NCBI GenBank assembly: GCA_040880285.1
Contig: JBBDIT010000041.1
Span: 1 to 64,000, forward strand
DNA length: 64,000 bases
Direction of reading: 5' to 3'
DNA from: JANQJA01 sp040880285
GTDB lineage: Bacteria > Pseudomonadota > Gammaproteobacteria > Pseudomonadales > Azotimanducaceae
The position numbers and the translations under genes are program-made. Within the stretch, counting starts at the first letter, position 1; each line of letters begins with the position of its first letter. Below the pieces are notes generated by a model. The model was given only the letters and a program-made list of their open reading frames with translations. It made no database searches and had not been told where the DNA came from. Below, piece by piece: positions 26,617 through 34,472 of this stretch.

Positions 26617-27280
26617 ATGGGTATTCCTCTCTAATTTCGGTTCAGGGTCAGCGTAGGGAGCAATCATAATACCCACATTGTGCTGGGGCTGCATCAGGCG
26701 GGCACTCCGGTTAGCTGGGAGCCTGGGCCAAATTTATGGTTCTAACGAGCAGGTTTAGCGGAGTATTCAATACGTGACGCAGGCCCGGGAAAGTGGCAAT
26801 GGCAGTATTCGTGGTGAGTGATTATTCGGAACGTGAAATGTAGGAAAATGCTGTAATTTACGTAGGAAATTGCGGACCTGATCGGGGTCAGTTGTCGATA
26901 TTTCCACACTAAAACCGATGTTTAGCCTGTAATTACCGGGATCGGATCGATTCAAGACCTGACTTATGCACATCAGGTGCCAGGATGAGTGGTCTGGTGT
27001 GAATATTGCTCGGAATAGGAGTACAACCCGCGTGAATTATCATAAGTATCTGATAACTAAAGAAATTCTGTTTATAGCCGATATTGCGGTGCAGCGTACC
27101 CAAAATCGCAGTGGGGCGGGGATGAGGAAATCTACACACAGTTATCACCAGAGTTATCCACAGCTTAGCCTCTGAGGTGTCCGAGTAAGTGCTTGCTAAC
27201 TTATGTGTAGGCATTTGACCTGGCTACCGCCACTGGCTAGTGTCTGGGCTCGATTGCCACATCCGTTGAGGAAGGAATAG
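26617..27280. promoter_or_regulatory. Divergent intergenic region with DnaA-box-like sites and inverted repeat
   Basis: This stretch of about 660 bases separates the minus-strand acyl-CoA synthetase from the plus-strand serine-hydrolase remnant and holds no convincing gene. It contains an inverted repeat TTATCA-N8-TGATAA (27037-27056), a perfect DnaA-box sequence TTATCCACA (27154-27162), near-matches at 26900-26908 and 27142-27150, and two GTAGGAAA words around 26840-26870. Promoters for both sides are expected here. There is no dnaA, dnaN or gid context, so it is not offered as the origin. Confidence 0.4.
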
Positions 27281-27957
27281 ATGGGAGCAGGGATTCACGG
27301 GCACTTTGACACTCGGTTTGAGCGGGTGGCCGAAGCCCTTGCGGCGTCGATTGAAAAGAAAGCTGACCTCGGGGCATCGTTTGCGGCGACGGTGGATGGT
27401 GAGATGGTTGTGGATATCTGGGCTGGCCATCTCGATGAACCTCGAACAGAGCCATGGCAGGAAGACACGATCGTCAATGTCTACAGTACCACCAAGACCA
27501 TGTCCTTCCTGTGTGCCCTGAAATTGGCGGATCGGGGCGATCTCCATTTCGAAGAGAAGGTGACAGCTTACTGGCCTGAATTTGCACAGAATGGCAAGGA
27601 AGCCGTGGACGTCTGGCACCTGATGAATCATGCTGCCGGGCTTTCCGGACTCGACGGCAGACCTGTATGACTGGGACAAGATCACAGGATTGCTGGCGGC
27701 CGCAGCCAGCGAGTCAGCTACCGATGCCTGGCGGCGCGCCGCTCGGATTTGGTCTTGGATTTGGCATTAATTCAAAGGAAATGCCTTTGGCCCCCAAACC
27801 CAATGTTTGTTTCTGGGGAGGCTGGGGTGGCTCATTGGTCATTATCGACCAGGACGCACACATGTCCTGTACCTATGTTATGAATCGGATGCATTCCGGC
27901 CTGATGGGAGACACACGATCGGCGGCGCTGGTCGGTGGCGTCTACGCGGCGCTGTAA
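27281..27957 (+). pseudogene. Decayed EstB-like serine hydrolase (beta-lactamase class C family)
   Basis: The first 125 codons encode the N-terminus of an EstB/beta-lactamase-family esterase, with the catalytic S-x-x-K as STTK at residues 69-72 and HLMNHAAGLSGLD. The frame then shifts near 27655: the continuation DLYDWDKITGLLAAAASES is in a second frame, and the family's C-terminus (GLGFGINS, FWGGWGGSLVIIDQD, YVMNRM) is in a third from about 27725 to the stop. Full-length relatives are near 390-400 residues, so about 160 central residues are gone. An intact distant relative is at 62510-63748. The remnant ends 14 bases before the TrmY-like gene. Confidence 0.85.
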
Positions 27958-27971
27958 GGACTGCTGGCAAA

Positions 27972-28574
27972 ATGTCTGAATATATTGTTCGTGCCCACGG
28001 TGCACCGACTGATCCCGCCCAATTACTGGCGGGAGTAGGTTCAGGTGCGCATGTGGAATACCTGGCACAAATCATTGTTAACACCCTGTTCATCGCCAAG
28101 GGGCACAGGGATGACGTCACCTTGACCCTGGTGCTTGAAAAGTCCGGCGATTATTCCCGCGCATTGTCCATTCCCGGCGATGCATTCGGTAGCCTCGGCG
28201 GACTGAACGAGTCGTCGCTACTTGAAGTGATTGCAGATAGCCTGTTGGAAGGACGGCACCTTGCCAAAGAAGCGACGGTCACCACGAGCCTGGGTATCCG
28301 CGTTGCGGCCACCAGCTTCGAGCATATCGCCAGGGATCGCCTGGCAGCTGGTAAGGTCTACCTGCTGGACCGGAAAGGACAGGATGTACGCGCCCTGGAA
28401 GTAACTGGTGATGCGGTTTTCCTGCTGACCGATCACATTCCCATGCCAAGGAAACTGGGCAAATCGCTGGTTCGACAGGGAGCGATCCGGGTGTCTTTAG
28501 GGCCCGTGATGTTGCACGCGTCCCAATGTGTTGCTGTGGTACAAAATGAATTGGACCGGCGTGAGTGGATGTGA
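27972..28574 (+). CDS. trmY: TrmY-like SPOUT methyltransferase (COG1901)
   Basis: The 200-residue protein matches the TrmY family: an N-terminal region with DVTLTLVLEKSGDYSRALSI-like text, then the SPOUT knot with VFLLTDHIPMPRK, LGKSLVRQGAIRVSLGP and a terminal CVAVVQNELDR. In archaea TrmY N1-methylates pseudouridine 54 of tRNA. Bacteria normally carry m5U54, so the substrate here is unclear, though a few gammaproteobacteria encode homologues. The ATG (ACTGCTGGCAAA upstream) was chosen because the family similarity starts there. It lies at the edge of the F420 genes, 83 bases before the F420H2:NADP oxidoreductase. Confidence 0.82.
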   Translation: MSEYIVRAHGAPTDPAQLLAGVGSGAHVEYLAQIIVNTLFIAKGHRDDVTLTLVLEKSGDYSRALSIPGDAFGSLGGLNESSLLEVIADSLLEGRHLAKEATVTTSLGIRVAATSFEHIARDRLAAGKVYLLDRKGQDVRALEVTGDAVFLLTDHIPMPRKLGKSLVRQGAIRVSLGPVMLHASQCVAVVQNELDRREWM

Positions 28575-28609
28575 CCCGCGCGATCGGCGGTGTACTCGTG
28601 TCCGGGATT

Positions 28610-28637
28610 AGTGAATAATCACACGCTCTTTTTCACT
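28610..28637. promoter_or_regulatory. Inverted repeat upstream of the F420 genes
   Basis: AGTGAA and TTCACT, separated by 16 bases, lie 21-48 bases before the start of the F420H2:NADP oxidoreductase gene. This could be an operator half-site pair or chance; no regulator of the cluster is evident. Confidence 0.25.
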
Positions 28638-28657
28638 CCCTCTGGTAGTAACAATTT

Positions 28658-29329
28658 ATGACAGACACAATCGAGTCTATCGCCATACTGGGTGGCACCG
28701 GCGATCTGGGTGGCGGACTTGCCCGCCAGTGGTCGCGGGCTGGCTATAAGGTTCTTATCGGTTCCCGAACCCTTGAGAAAGGGCAGGCAGCAGCTAGCGC
28801 GTTACTGGCTGAGTTTCCCGACCTCAGCGTTACCGGGCATGAAAACCTCGATGCAGCGACCAAAGCAGATATTGTGGTTTTGACGGTACCTTTTGCACAC
28901 CAGATCAGCACACTGGAATCGGTAAGGTCCGCACTTAAGGGTAAAATCCTCATTGATGTCACGGTGCCGTTAGTTCCGCCCAAAGTTGGCACTGTCCAGA
29001 TGCCCTCAGGTGGTTCTGCCGCATTGATGGCTCAGGCCTGCGTTGGAGAGGACGTCCAGGTGGTATCTGCCTTCCAGAACGTGGGTGCCCAGCATTTACG
29101 AGAAGATCACAAGATAGCGTGTGATGTATTGGTCACGGGTGACAAGCGTGCCGCGCGTGACGCCGTGATCAAGCTGGTGGAAGCCGTCGGGTTGCGGGCC
29201 TGGCACGCCGGGCCGCTGGCTAACTCGGTTGCGGCCGAGGCGCTGACCTCGGTACTCATTACCATCAATCGTCACCACAAAGTTGACGGCGCAGGAATCG
29301 TTATAACCGGTAAACCGCAAACACAATGA
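28658..29329 (+). CDS. fno: F420H2:NADP+ oxidoreductase (Fno/NpdG)
   Basis: The 223-residue protein has a Rossmann fold beginning IAILGGTGDLGGGLARQWSRAG, with the NADP-type Ser/Arg in VLIGSRTLEKG, followed by VVLTVPFAHQ, VDVTVPLVPP and a C-terminal VAAEALTSVLITINRHHKVDGAGI, all typical of Fno. It transfers hydride between NADPH and coenzyme F420. In a bacterium without F420-dependent glucose-6-phosphate dehydrogenase nearby, it is the likely source of F420H2. Its stop overlaps cofE by four bases (ATGA). Confidence 0.9.
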   Translation: MTDTIESIAILGGTGDLGGGLARQWSRAGYKVLIGSRTLEKGQAAASALLAEFPDLSVTGHENLDAATKADIVVLTVPFAHQISTLESVRSALKGKILIDVTVPLVPPKVGTVQMPSGGSAALMAQACVGEDVQVVSAFQNVGAQHLREDHKIACDVLVTGDKRAARDAVIKLVEAVGLRAWHAGPLANSVAAEALTSVLITINRHHKVDGAGIVITGKPQTQ

Positions 29330-30105
29330 AACTGACATTCACCGGTATCGAAAATATTCCCATGGTGGAGCCAGGCGATGACCTGGTTGACCTGATTATC
29401 CGTGCAAGTACGGACATGGGTGAGCCTTTGAGTGAAGGTGATGTCATTGTGATTGCCCAAAAGATAGTGTCCAAAGCTGAAAATCGATATCTGGATTTAA
29501 CAACGATTGAACCGACTCAGGAGGCCATTATCCTTGCCGCGGAAGTAGACAAGGATCCTCGCAAGGTTCAGGCGATATTAAACGAATCCAATGAAGTCGT
29601 CCGCAAACGCGAGGGTGTGTTGATCGTCGAGCAAAAGCTCGGGTTTGTACAGGCGAACGCTGGTATCGATCAATCCAATATTCCACATGACAATGACGAA
29701 GAAGACATGATTTGCCTGCTGCTTCCCGTTGACCCTGATGCTAGTGCCGATGCGATCAGGGAAGGTATCAAGTCGCGCCTCGACATAAATGTTGGTGTCA
29801 TTATTAATGACAGCCTTGGTCGTGCCTGGCGCAACGGCACCCTCGGCCTCGCGATCGGCGTTGCTGGATTCACCGCGCTTGAAGATCATATTGGCGGTCA
29901 TGACCTGTTTGGTCGGGAACTGGTAGTGACAGTCGTGGCTGCAGCTGATGAAATGGCGGCAGGCGCATCGCTTGTCATGGGTCAGACTACTGAAAAAACG
30001 CCGGTCGTAATCGTCCGGGGCTACCAGCCTCAGGAACCCGGTGATCCGGCATTACGTGGTGTCCGGCCTTTAATCCGTCCGAAGGAAACTGACCTGTTTC
30101 GTTAG
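29326..30105 (+). CDS. cofE: Coenzyme F420:L-glutamate ligase (CofE)
   Basis: The 259-residue protein is a complete CofE: GDVIVIAQKIVSKAENR near residues 40-56, VRKREGVLIVEQKLGFVQANAGID, DPDASADAIREGIK, and NDSLGRAWRNGTLGLAIGVAG. It adds one or more gamma-linked glutamates to F420-0 using GTP. Length corresponds to the archaeal single-domain enzyme; the C-terminal nitroreductase-like domain of actinobacterial FbiB is absent. It overlaps fno and is followed by cofD after two bases, so the three are one operon. Confidence 0.95.
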   Translation: MKLTFTGIENIPMVEPGDDLVDLIIRASTDMGEPLSEGDVIVIAQKIVSKAENRYLDLTTIEPTQEAIILAAEVDKDPRKVQAILNESNEVVRKREGVLIVEQKLGFVQANAGIDQSNIPHDNDEEDMICLLLPVDPDASADAIREGIKSRLDINVGVIINDSLGRAWRNGTLGLAIGVAGFTALEDHIGGHDLFGRELVVTVVAAADEMAAGASLVMGQTTEKTPVVIVRGYQPQEPGDPALRGVRPLIRPKETDLFR

Positions 30106-30107
30106 CC

Positions 30108-31076
30108 ATGACTTTGAATCCCACATGTGTAGCGATTTCCGGCGGTGTTGGTGGGGCCAAGTTGGCGTTGGGCTTATCCCATGTGCTCTCCCCCCCGGAT
30201 CTTGCCATTGTTGCCAATACAGGTGATGACTTTGAACACCTGGGGCTCGCGATTTGTCCTGACCTCGACACTGTCATGTATACGCTGGCGGATCTCAGCA
30301 ATAAGGAATTGGGTTGGGGACAAGAAGGTGAAAGCTGGGCGTTTCTGGCAGCACTGGAGAGACTCAAGGGAGAGACCTGGTTCCGGCTTGGTGACAGGGA
30401 TCTTGCAACCCATGTACTTCGCAGTGAAATGCTGCGTCGGGGCGGTACACTCTCAGATGCAACCACCTTCTTGTGCCAGGCACTCGGCATACGGCATGCG
30501 CTCATACCAATGAGTGATGATGCGGTCCCGACCCTGGTTCGAACCGGGAATGGCACGAGGCTCGCATTCCAACATTATTTCGTCCGTGACCGGTGTAGCC
30601 CCGTCGTCAAAGGTTTTGAATTCGAAGGGGTCGAGACTGCTCGCCCCAGTCCCGGATTTCGCAATGTACTTGGTGCCGGGCGCCTGTCTTCGATTGTCAT
30701 CTGTCCTTCCAATCCGTTTGTCAGTGTCGATCCGGTACTGGCGATTCCTGGCGTCATGGATGCCATCAATCGTGCCAGTGCGCCGCTGATTGCCGTTTCA
30801 CCGATCGTCGGTGGCGCGGCTATCAAGGGTCCCGCAGCTAAAATGATGAAAGAGCTGGGAATGCCACAAACCGCTCTGGCGGTTGCAAGGCATTACGTGG
30901 GGCGGGTTGACGGTTTTGTGCTTGATCTGGTGGATAAGGACTACGCTTTTGAAGTTGAAGCGTTGGGTATGCAAGTGCTGGTTACCAATACCATGATGCG
31001 CTCCCTTGACGATCGAATTGCGCTGGCGCGTGATGTACTCGGGTTTGCCGAACGGATTCAGCGCAAAGTGACCTGA
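30108..31076 (+). CDS. cofD: 2-phospho-L-lactate transferase (CofD/FbiA)
   Basis: The 322-residue protein carries the CofD signatures ISGGVGGAKLALGL at the N-terminus, VANTGDDFEHLGLAICPDLDT, GDRDLATHVLRSEMLRRG, and ICPSNPFVSVDPVLAIPG. It moves the phospholactyl-type moiety from the guanylylated donor onto FO to give F420-0 (or a dehydro- or 3-phosphoglycerate variant, depending on CofC). It ends the first F420 block; cofC and fbiC resume about 5.9 kb downstream on the same strand. Confidence 0.95.
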   Translation: MTLNPTCVAISGGVGGAKLALGLSHVLSPPDLAIVANTGDDFEHLGLAICPDLDTVMYTLADLSNKELGWGQEGESWAFLAALERLKGETWFRLGDRDLATHVLRSEMLRRGGTLSDATTFLCQALGIRHALIPMSDDAVPTLVRTGNGTRLAFQHYFVRDRCSPVVKGFEFEGVETARPSPGFRNVLGAGRLSSIVICPSNPFVSVDPVLAIPGVMDAINRASAPLIAVSPIVGGAAIKGPAAKMMKELGMPQTALAVARHYVGRVDGFVLDLVDKDYAFEVEALGMQVLVTNTMMRSLDDRIALARDVLGFAERIQRKVT

Positions 31077-31082
31077 GGTATT

Positions 31083-31136
31083 TCTGAACAAGTCCCTGAC
31101 TTCCCACTTGACCGATTGAGATTGGATTTGTTCAGA
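31083..31136. terminator. Possible terminator-like inverted repeat between convergent cofD and emrB
   Basis: A perfect 9-base inverted repeat, TCTGAACAA (31083-31091) and TTGTTCAGA (31128-31136), fills the short space between the convergent ends of cofD and emrB. The 36-base loop and lack of a T-run make intrinsic termination uncertain. Confidence 0.3.
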
Positions 31137-31142
31137 GGTTCC

Positions 31143-32726
31143 TTAACGTCTGTCGACGCGCATATAAAGCGTAGGAATTATCGAGATAAAAAATACAGCA
31201 GCGACCAGCAGGAAACCTTCCTGGAATGCCATGGTCATGGCCTGACTCATGATCATTTGTGATAAGAAGCCATAGGACATCTCCATTTCCCGCAAAAAGC
31301 CAAGGTGCTGTCCGAACATCATGTCCTGCAATTGCTGCAGCATCTCAATGGTGGCGGGTTGTGATGCCTGGGTTGTGGTTAGTTGTTGGCTGAATTCGGC
31401 ACCACGTTCGGCGAGAAATATCGACAGGAAATTGACGCCCAGAGCACCCCCCAGTTGACGCAGGAAATTAACTGCACCTGAGCCCTGGCTCAATAGTTCG
31501 AGTGGCAATGAAGATAAGGATGCAGCATTCAAACTGGGGAACACCAGTGCCAGTCCGACACGGCCAATGAGGGCCCAGGCCAGCAGTTGCGAGTAGGGCG
31601 TGTCGATGTCAACCACCCGCATAAGCCAACTCGATATACCGAATAAAAGCAATCCGACGATAATGACGTAGCGCGGCTGGACCCGGTCGCTCAGTGCTCC
31701 GGCGATGGGAAAAAACACTGCCATGGCAAGGCCGGCCGGGAGCATAAGGAGTCCGGAGTCTGTTGGCGTAATGCCCTGCAAAGTTTGCAGGAAGAGCGGC
31801 AAAATATAAGTTGATCCGTAGAGTCCAACTCCGACCACAAACGTGACGATCGAAGCTGCCAGGAACCTGCCATGACGGAACAACTGGAGATTGAGCATGG
31901 GGTGAGAGACTTTGTTTTCCCACCAGATAAAGATGACGAAAGACAGGAATGCTGCGCCGAACATGCCGACAATATATTCGGACTGCCACCCCTCACGATG
32001 GCCGTTGGTCAGGGCAGTAAGAAATGTGACCAGAAATACAGACGACAAGATTACTCCGGTCCAGTCGAAAGGCGGGATCGGGCCCCCGCTTTCTCTTCGC
32101 GGCATAAACATCAAGGCAAGCGGAATGCTGATGATAGAAAATGGTATGGCGAGGAAAAACACATAACGCCAGCTGAAGTTGTCAATCAAGTAACCACCGA
32201 GGGTTGGTCCGAGTGCCGGAGCGAGAACAACGCCGATTCCGAAGATACCCATCGCGAGGCCCCGATGGCGCACCGGGAAGATCTGGTAGTTGATCACCAT
32301 GGCCAGGGGGCCAAGGACACCGGATGCCGTCCCCTGGATAACCCTGGCGAAGATCAGGACTTCCGGGTTAGGGGCAACGCCGCCCAGCAAGGATCCCAAC
32401 AGGAATACCAGCATGGAGCCGACATAGGTGACACGCATACCGAATGCGGATATGGACCAGGCGGTGAGTAGCATCGTGATGGTGCCGGCCGCAAGAAAGC
32501 CGGTGGAAAGCCACTGGGCTTTGTCTTGGCCGATACCGTAAGCACCCATGACCTCCGGGATGGCGACGTTGATAATTGTGCCGGTAAGCAGGGTCGCAAA
32601 GGAGCCCAGCATCGCTGTAATGACGGCGAACCAGATGTACGCCGGGCCATAGATTTCGAACATTGCAAGAACACTGGGGGAGGCATCGATGCCTTCCGGA
32701 ATGCGTTGCGATCGTGATTCGCTCAC
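31143..32726 (-). CDS. emrB: DHA2-family MFS multidrug efflux pump (EmrB/QacA type)
   Basis: The 527-residue protein has about 14 membrane helices and the DHA2 motifs INVAIPEVMGAYG in helix 1, DKAQWLSTGFLAAG, RVIQGTASGVLGP, and GIGVVLAPALGPTLGGYL (motif C of proton antiporters). It exports drugs or lipophilic compounds together with the EmrA-like adaptor. The three-gene marR-emrA-emrB unit has 4-base overlaps at both junctions and runs opposite to the F420 genes it interrupts. Confidence 0.92.
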   Translation of the reverse strand: MSESRSQRIPEGIDASPSVLAMFEIYGPAYIWFAVITAMLGSFATLLTGTIINVAIPEVMGAYGIGQDKAQWLSTGFLAAGTITMLLTAWSISAFGMRVTYVGSMLVFLLGSLLGGVAPNPEVLIFARVIQGTASGVLGPLAMVINYQIFPVRHRGLAMGIFGIGVVLAPALGPTLGGYLIDNFSWRYVFFLAIPFSIISIPLALMFMPRRESGGPIPPFDWTGVILSSVFLVTFLTALTNGHREGWQSEYIVGMFGAAFLSFVIFIWWENKVSHPMLNLQLFRHGRFLAASIVTFVVGVGLYGSTYILPLFLQTLQGITPTDSGLLMLPAGLAMAVFFPIAGALSDRVQPRYVIIVGLLLFGISSWLMRVVDIDTPYSQLLAWALIGRVGLALVFPSLNAASLSSLPLELLSQGSGAVNFLRQLGGALGVNFLSIFLAERGAEFSQQLTTTQASQPATIEMLQQLQDMMFGQHLGFLREMEMSYGFLSQMIMSQAMTMAFQEGFLLVAAVFFISIIPTLYMRVDRR

Positions 32727-33817
32727 GGTGCCACCGGAATCCTTAGTTCAACCATCATGCCGGGCTTGAGGTCAGGATTTGGCTCTTTGAGTTCGACTTT
32801 GACTTCAAGGCGCTGCGTGACTTTGGTAAAATTACCTGACGGATTAGGAGAGGGGAGCATAGCGAATTGGCTGGTTGCGGAAGTGCCGATGTTTGTAATC
32901 ACGCCGACAAAAGGTCTACCTGGATAGGCATCGACCGATACTTCAACGGGGCTGCCAATGCGAAGATTGCGGATTTCTGTCTCCTTGATATTGGCTTTAA
33001 CCCAGATCTTGTCCGGGTTGTGTAGCATCAGGATCCGTTGGCCCGGATAAACATGTTCTCCTGAATTGATAAAAGTCTCATCCACAACACCCCGGATCGG
33101 ACTGGTGATTTCATGATCCTCCAGCAGGTTGTTGAGTCGCATACGTTCAACATTCATCTCCCGGATCTTACCTTCTGCAATTTCGATATTTTTTTGCAAG
33201 ACGTCCAGCCTTGAGCGCCCTGCTTGCTCCGTCATCAAGCGTGCCTCGGCAGCAGCAACCTCGGCCTCGTTACGATTGAATGCCTCAACTGCCTTATTAA
33301 ATGTCGCTTCCTTTTCCTCATAGATTTCTTCGGAGATCATATTGCGTCCGAGCAATGAAGTGGCGCGAGTGAAATCCTTGCCGGCACGGACTCGCTCTAC
33401 AATCGACTCCGATAACCCCGCGCGAGCAGCGACAAGAGATGATTCCGCTGAAGCGATTGAGGATGCAACCTGCTTCTCCGCCAACACCAGTGCGAGTTGC
33501 TGGCGTTCACGCTCACTGCGAAGCGTTTCGATGTTTGCCTCGACTTCCGCCAGTTTCAGCCTGGTATCGCGGTCATCGATTCTTACTAGCAGCTGGCCAG
33601 GGACAACTTGCTGGCCTTCATCGAGTGGAAACTCCATCACCCAACCGGGAATCCTGCTGCTTATATTGATCATGGTGGCGGAGATACGGGCGTCGGTTAC
33701 GAAAACATACTGTGAGCGATCGTAAAACCACCAGGCGAGCCAACTGCTGGAAGCTAACAGAATTGTAATGGCGATGAGGTTGGTCGGAGTCAATATGGTT
33801 GCGCGAGTCTCGTTCAT
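32723..33817 (-). CDS. emrA: EmrA/HlyD-family membrane fusion protein
   Basis: The 364-residue adaptor has one N-terminal membrane helix (about residues 13-32), a split lipoyl domain (VVPGQLLVRIDDRDT and EITSPIRGVVDE), a long helical hairpin rich in Ala/Glu/Arg (about 80-215), and a C-terminal beta-barrel (VKANIKETEIRNLRIGSPVEV). It links the EmrB-type pump to an outer-membrane channel. Its start overlaps the marR stop and its stop overlaps the emrB start by four bases each. Confidence 0.93.
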   Translation of the reverse strand: MNETRATILTPTNLIAITILLASSSWLAWWFYDRSQYVFVTDARISATMINISSRIPGWVMEFPLDEGQQVVPGQLLVRIDDRDTRLKLAEVEANIETLRSERERQQLALVLAEKQVASSIASAESSLVAARAGLSESIVERVRAGKDFTRATSLLGRNMISEEIYEEKEATFNKAVEAFNRNEAEVAAAEARLMTEQAGRSRLDVLQKNIEIAEGKIREMNVERMRLNNLLEDHEITSPIRGVVDETFINSGEHVYPGQRILMLHNPDKIWVKANIKETEIRNLRIGSPVEVSVDAYPGRPFVGVITNIGTSATSQFAMLPSPNPSGNFTKVTQRLEVKVELKEPNPDLKPGMMVELRIPVAP

Positions 33818-34254
33818 GGGGCTACCTTGTGATCTTTGGTATCCATAATCCGCTGGAATACCAACAGGCAGTGCTCAATTTCCTCGTCACTGATATCTTC
33901 CAACAACTCGCCACGGACCTGGTCGGCGACATCGTGCAGTTTGTCCAGCAGCTTGAGCGCTTTGCGCGTGAGGTGCACTGACTTGGAGCGACGGTCAGTT
34001 TGGCCGGGTCGGCGCTCTATTAGCTGTTTGTCTTCCAGACTGTCCAGTAACCTCACGAGGCTGGGACCCTCAATGCCCATGACAGTGGCCAGATCCTTTT
34101 GAAATACTCCATCGCCGGTTTGTTCGAGATAAAAAAGGGTGCGCCAGGTAGCGTCGGTGATACCCATGGGGCGGAACGCATCGTCCATCGCAAACCGTAC
34201 CCGGTTCCTGACATTGAATAGGGAAATTACAAATTGCTGGCGGCTGGATCGCAT
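33814..34254 (-). CDS. MarR-family transcriptional regulator
   Basis: The 146-residue winged-helix protein shows the MarR pattern: ATWRTLFYLEQTGDGVFQKDLATVMGIEGPSLVRLLDSLEDKQLIERRPGQTDRRSKSVHLT with the DRRSK wing. It is the first gene of the emrA-emrB operon, so autogenous repression released by a pump substrate is expected. Its upstream 218 bases, shared with the divergent acyl-CoA dehydrogenase, carry short repeats and a palindrome that could be the operator. Confidence 0.92.
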   Translation of the reverse strand: MRSSRQQFVISLFNVRNRVRFAMDDAFRPMGITDATWRTLFYLEQTGDGVFQKDLATVMGIEGPSLVRLLDSLEDKQLIERRPGQTDRRSKSVHLTRKALKLLDKLHDVADQVRGELLEDISDEEIEHCLLVFQRIMDTKDHKVAP

Positions 34255-34472
34255 GGTGGACGGGCCTCTTGCCTGTTTTCAGTCGGGTATTCGGGTATTT
34301 GTCGGGTATTCAAGGTACCGGGCATTTCATGTACATTTCATGTATAAGTATAGAAGGCTAATTGATAGCTAGCTAATTAAATTATTTCTGGCACGGATTT
34401 GTCAAATCGGTTGCCGGACTGGAATAATCCGGGCTACCCGGATAGCGGGTATTGGACAGGAGACAGATGTAA
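34255..34472. promoter_or_regulatory. Divergent marR / acyl-CoA dehydrogenase control region with three short repeat families
   Basis: Between the two divergent starts are three copies of TCGGGTAT (34283-34290, 34291-34298, 34302-34309), two exact tandem copies of CATTTCATGTA (34323-34333, 34334-34344) and a partly palindromic AT-rich sequence centred on TAGCTAGCTA (34360-34378). The palindrome has the size and character of a MarR operator. The arrangement suggests that one region controls both the efflux operon and the dehydrogenase pair. Confidence 0.55.

Noticed and set aside
26617..27280. Chromosomal replication origin
   Set aside because: One perfect and two weak DnaA boxes are too few, there is no AT-rich unwinding element and no dnaA, dnaN, gyrB or gid genes nearby.
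31083..31136. Mobile-element terminal repeat
   Set aside because: A single 9-base inverted repeat between convergent genes with no transposase; a termination or chance structure is simpler.
31872..32471. Plus-strand open frame opposite emrB
   Set aside because: Very polar, His/Asp/Gln-rich translation typical of the antisense of a membrane protein gene.
34283..34344. CRISPR-like repeats
   Set aside because: Repeat units are 8 and 11 bases, back to back, without spacers or cas genes.
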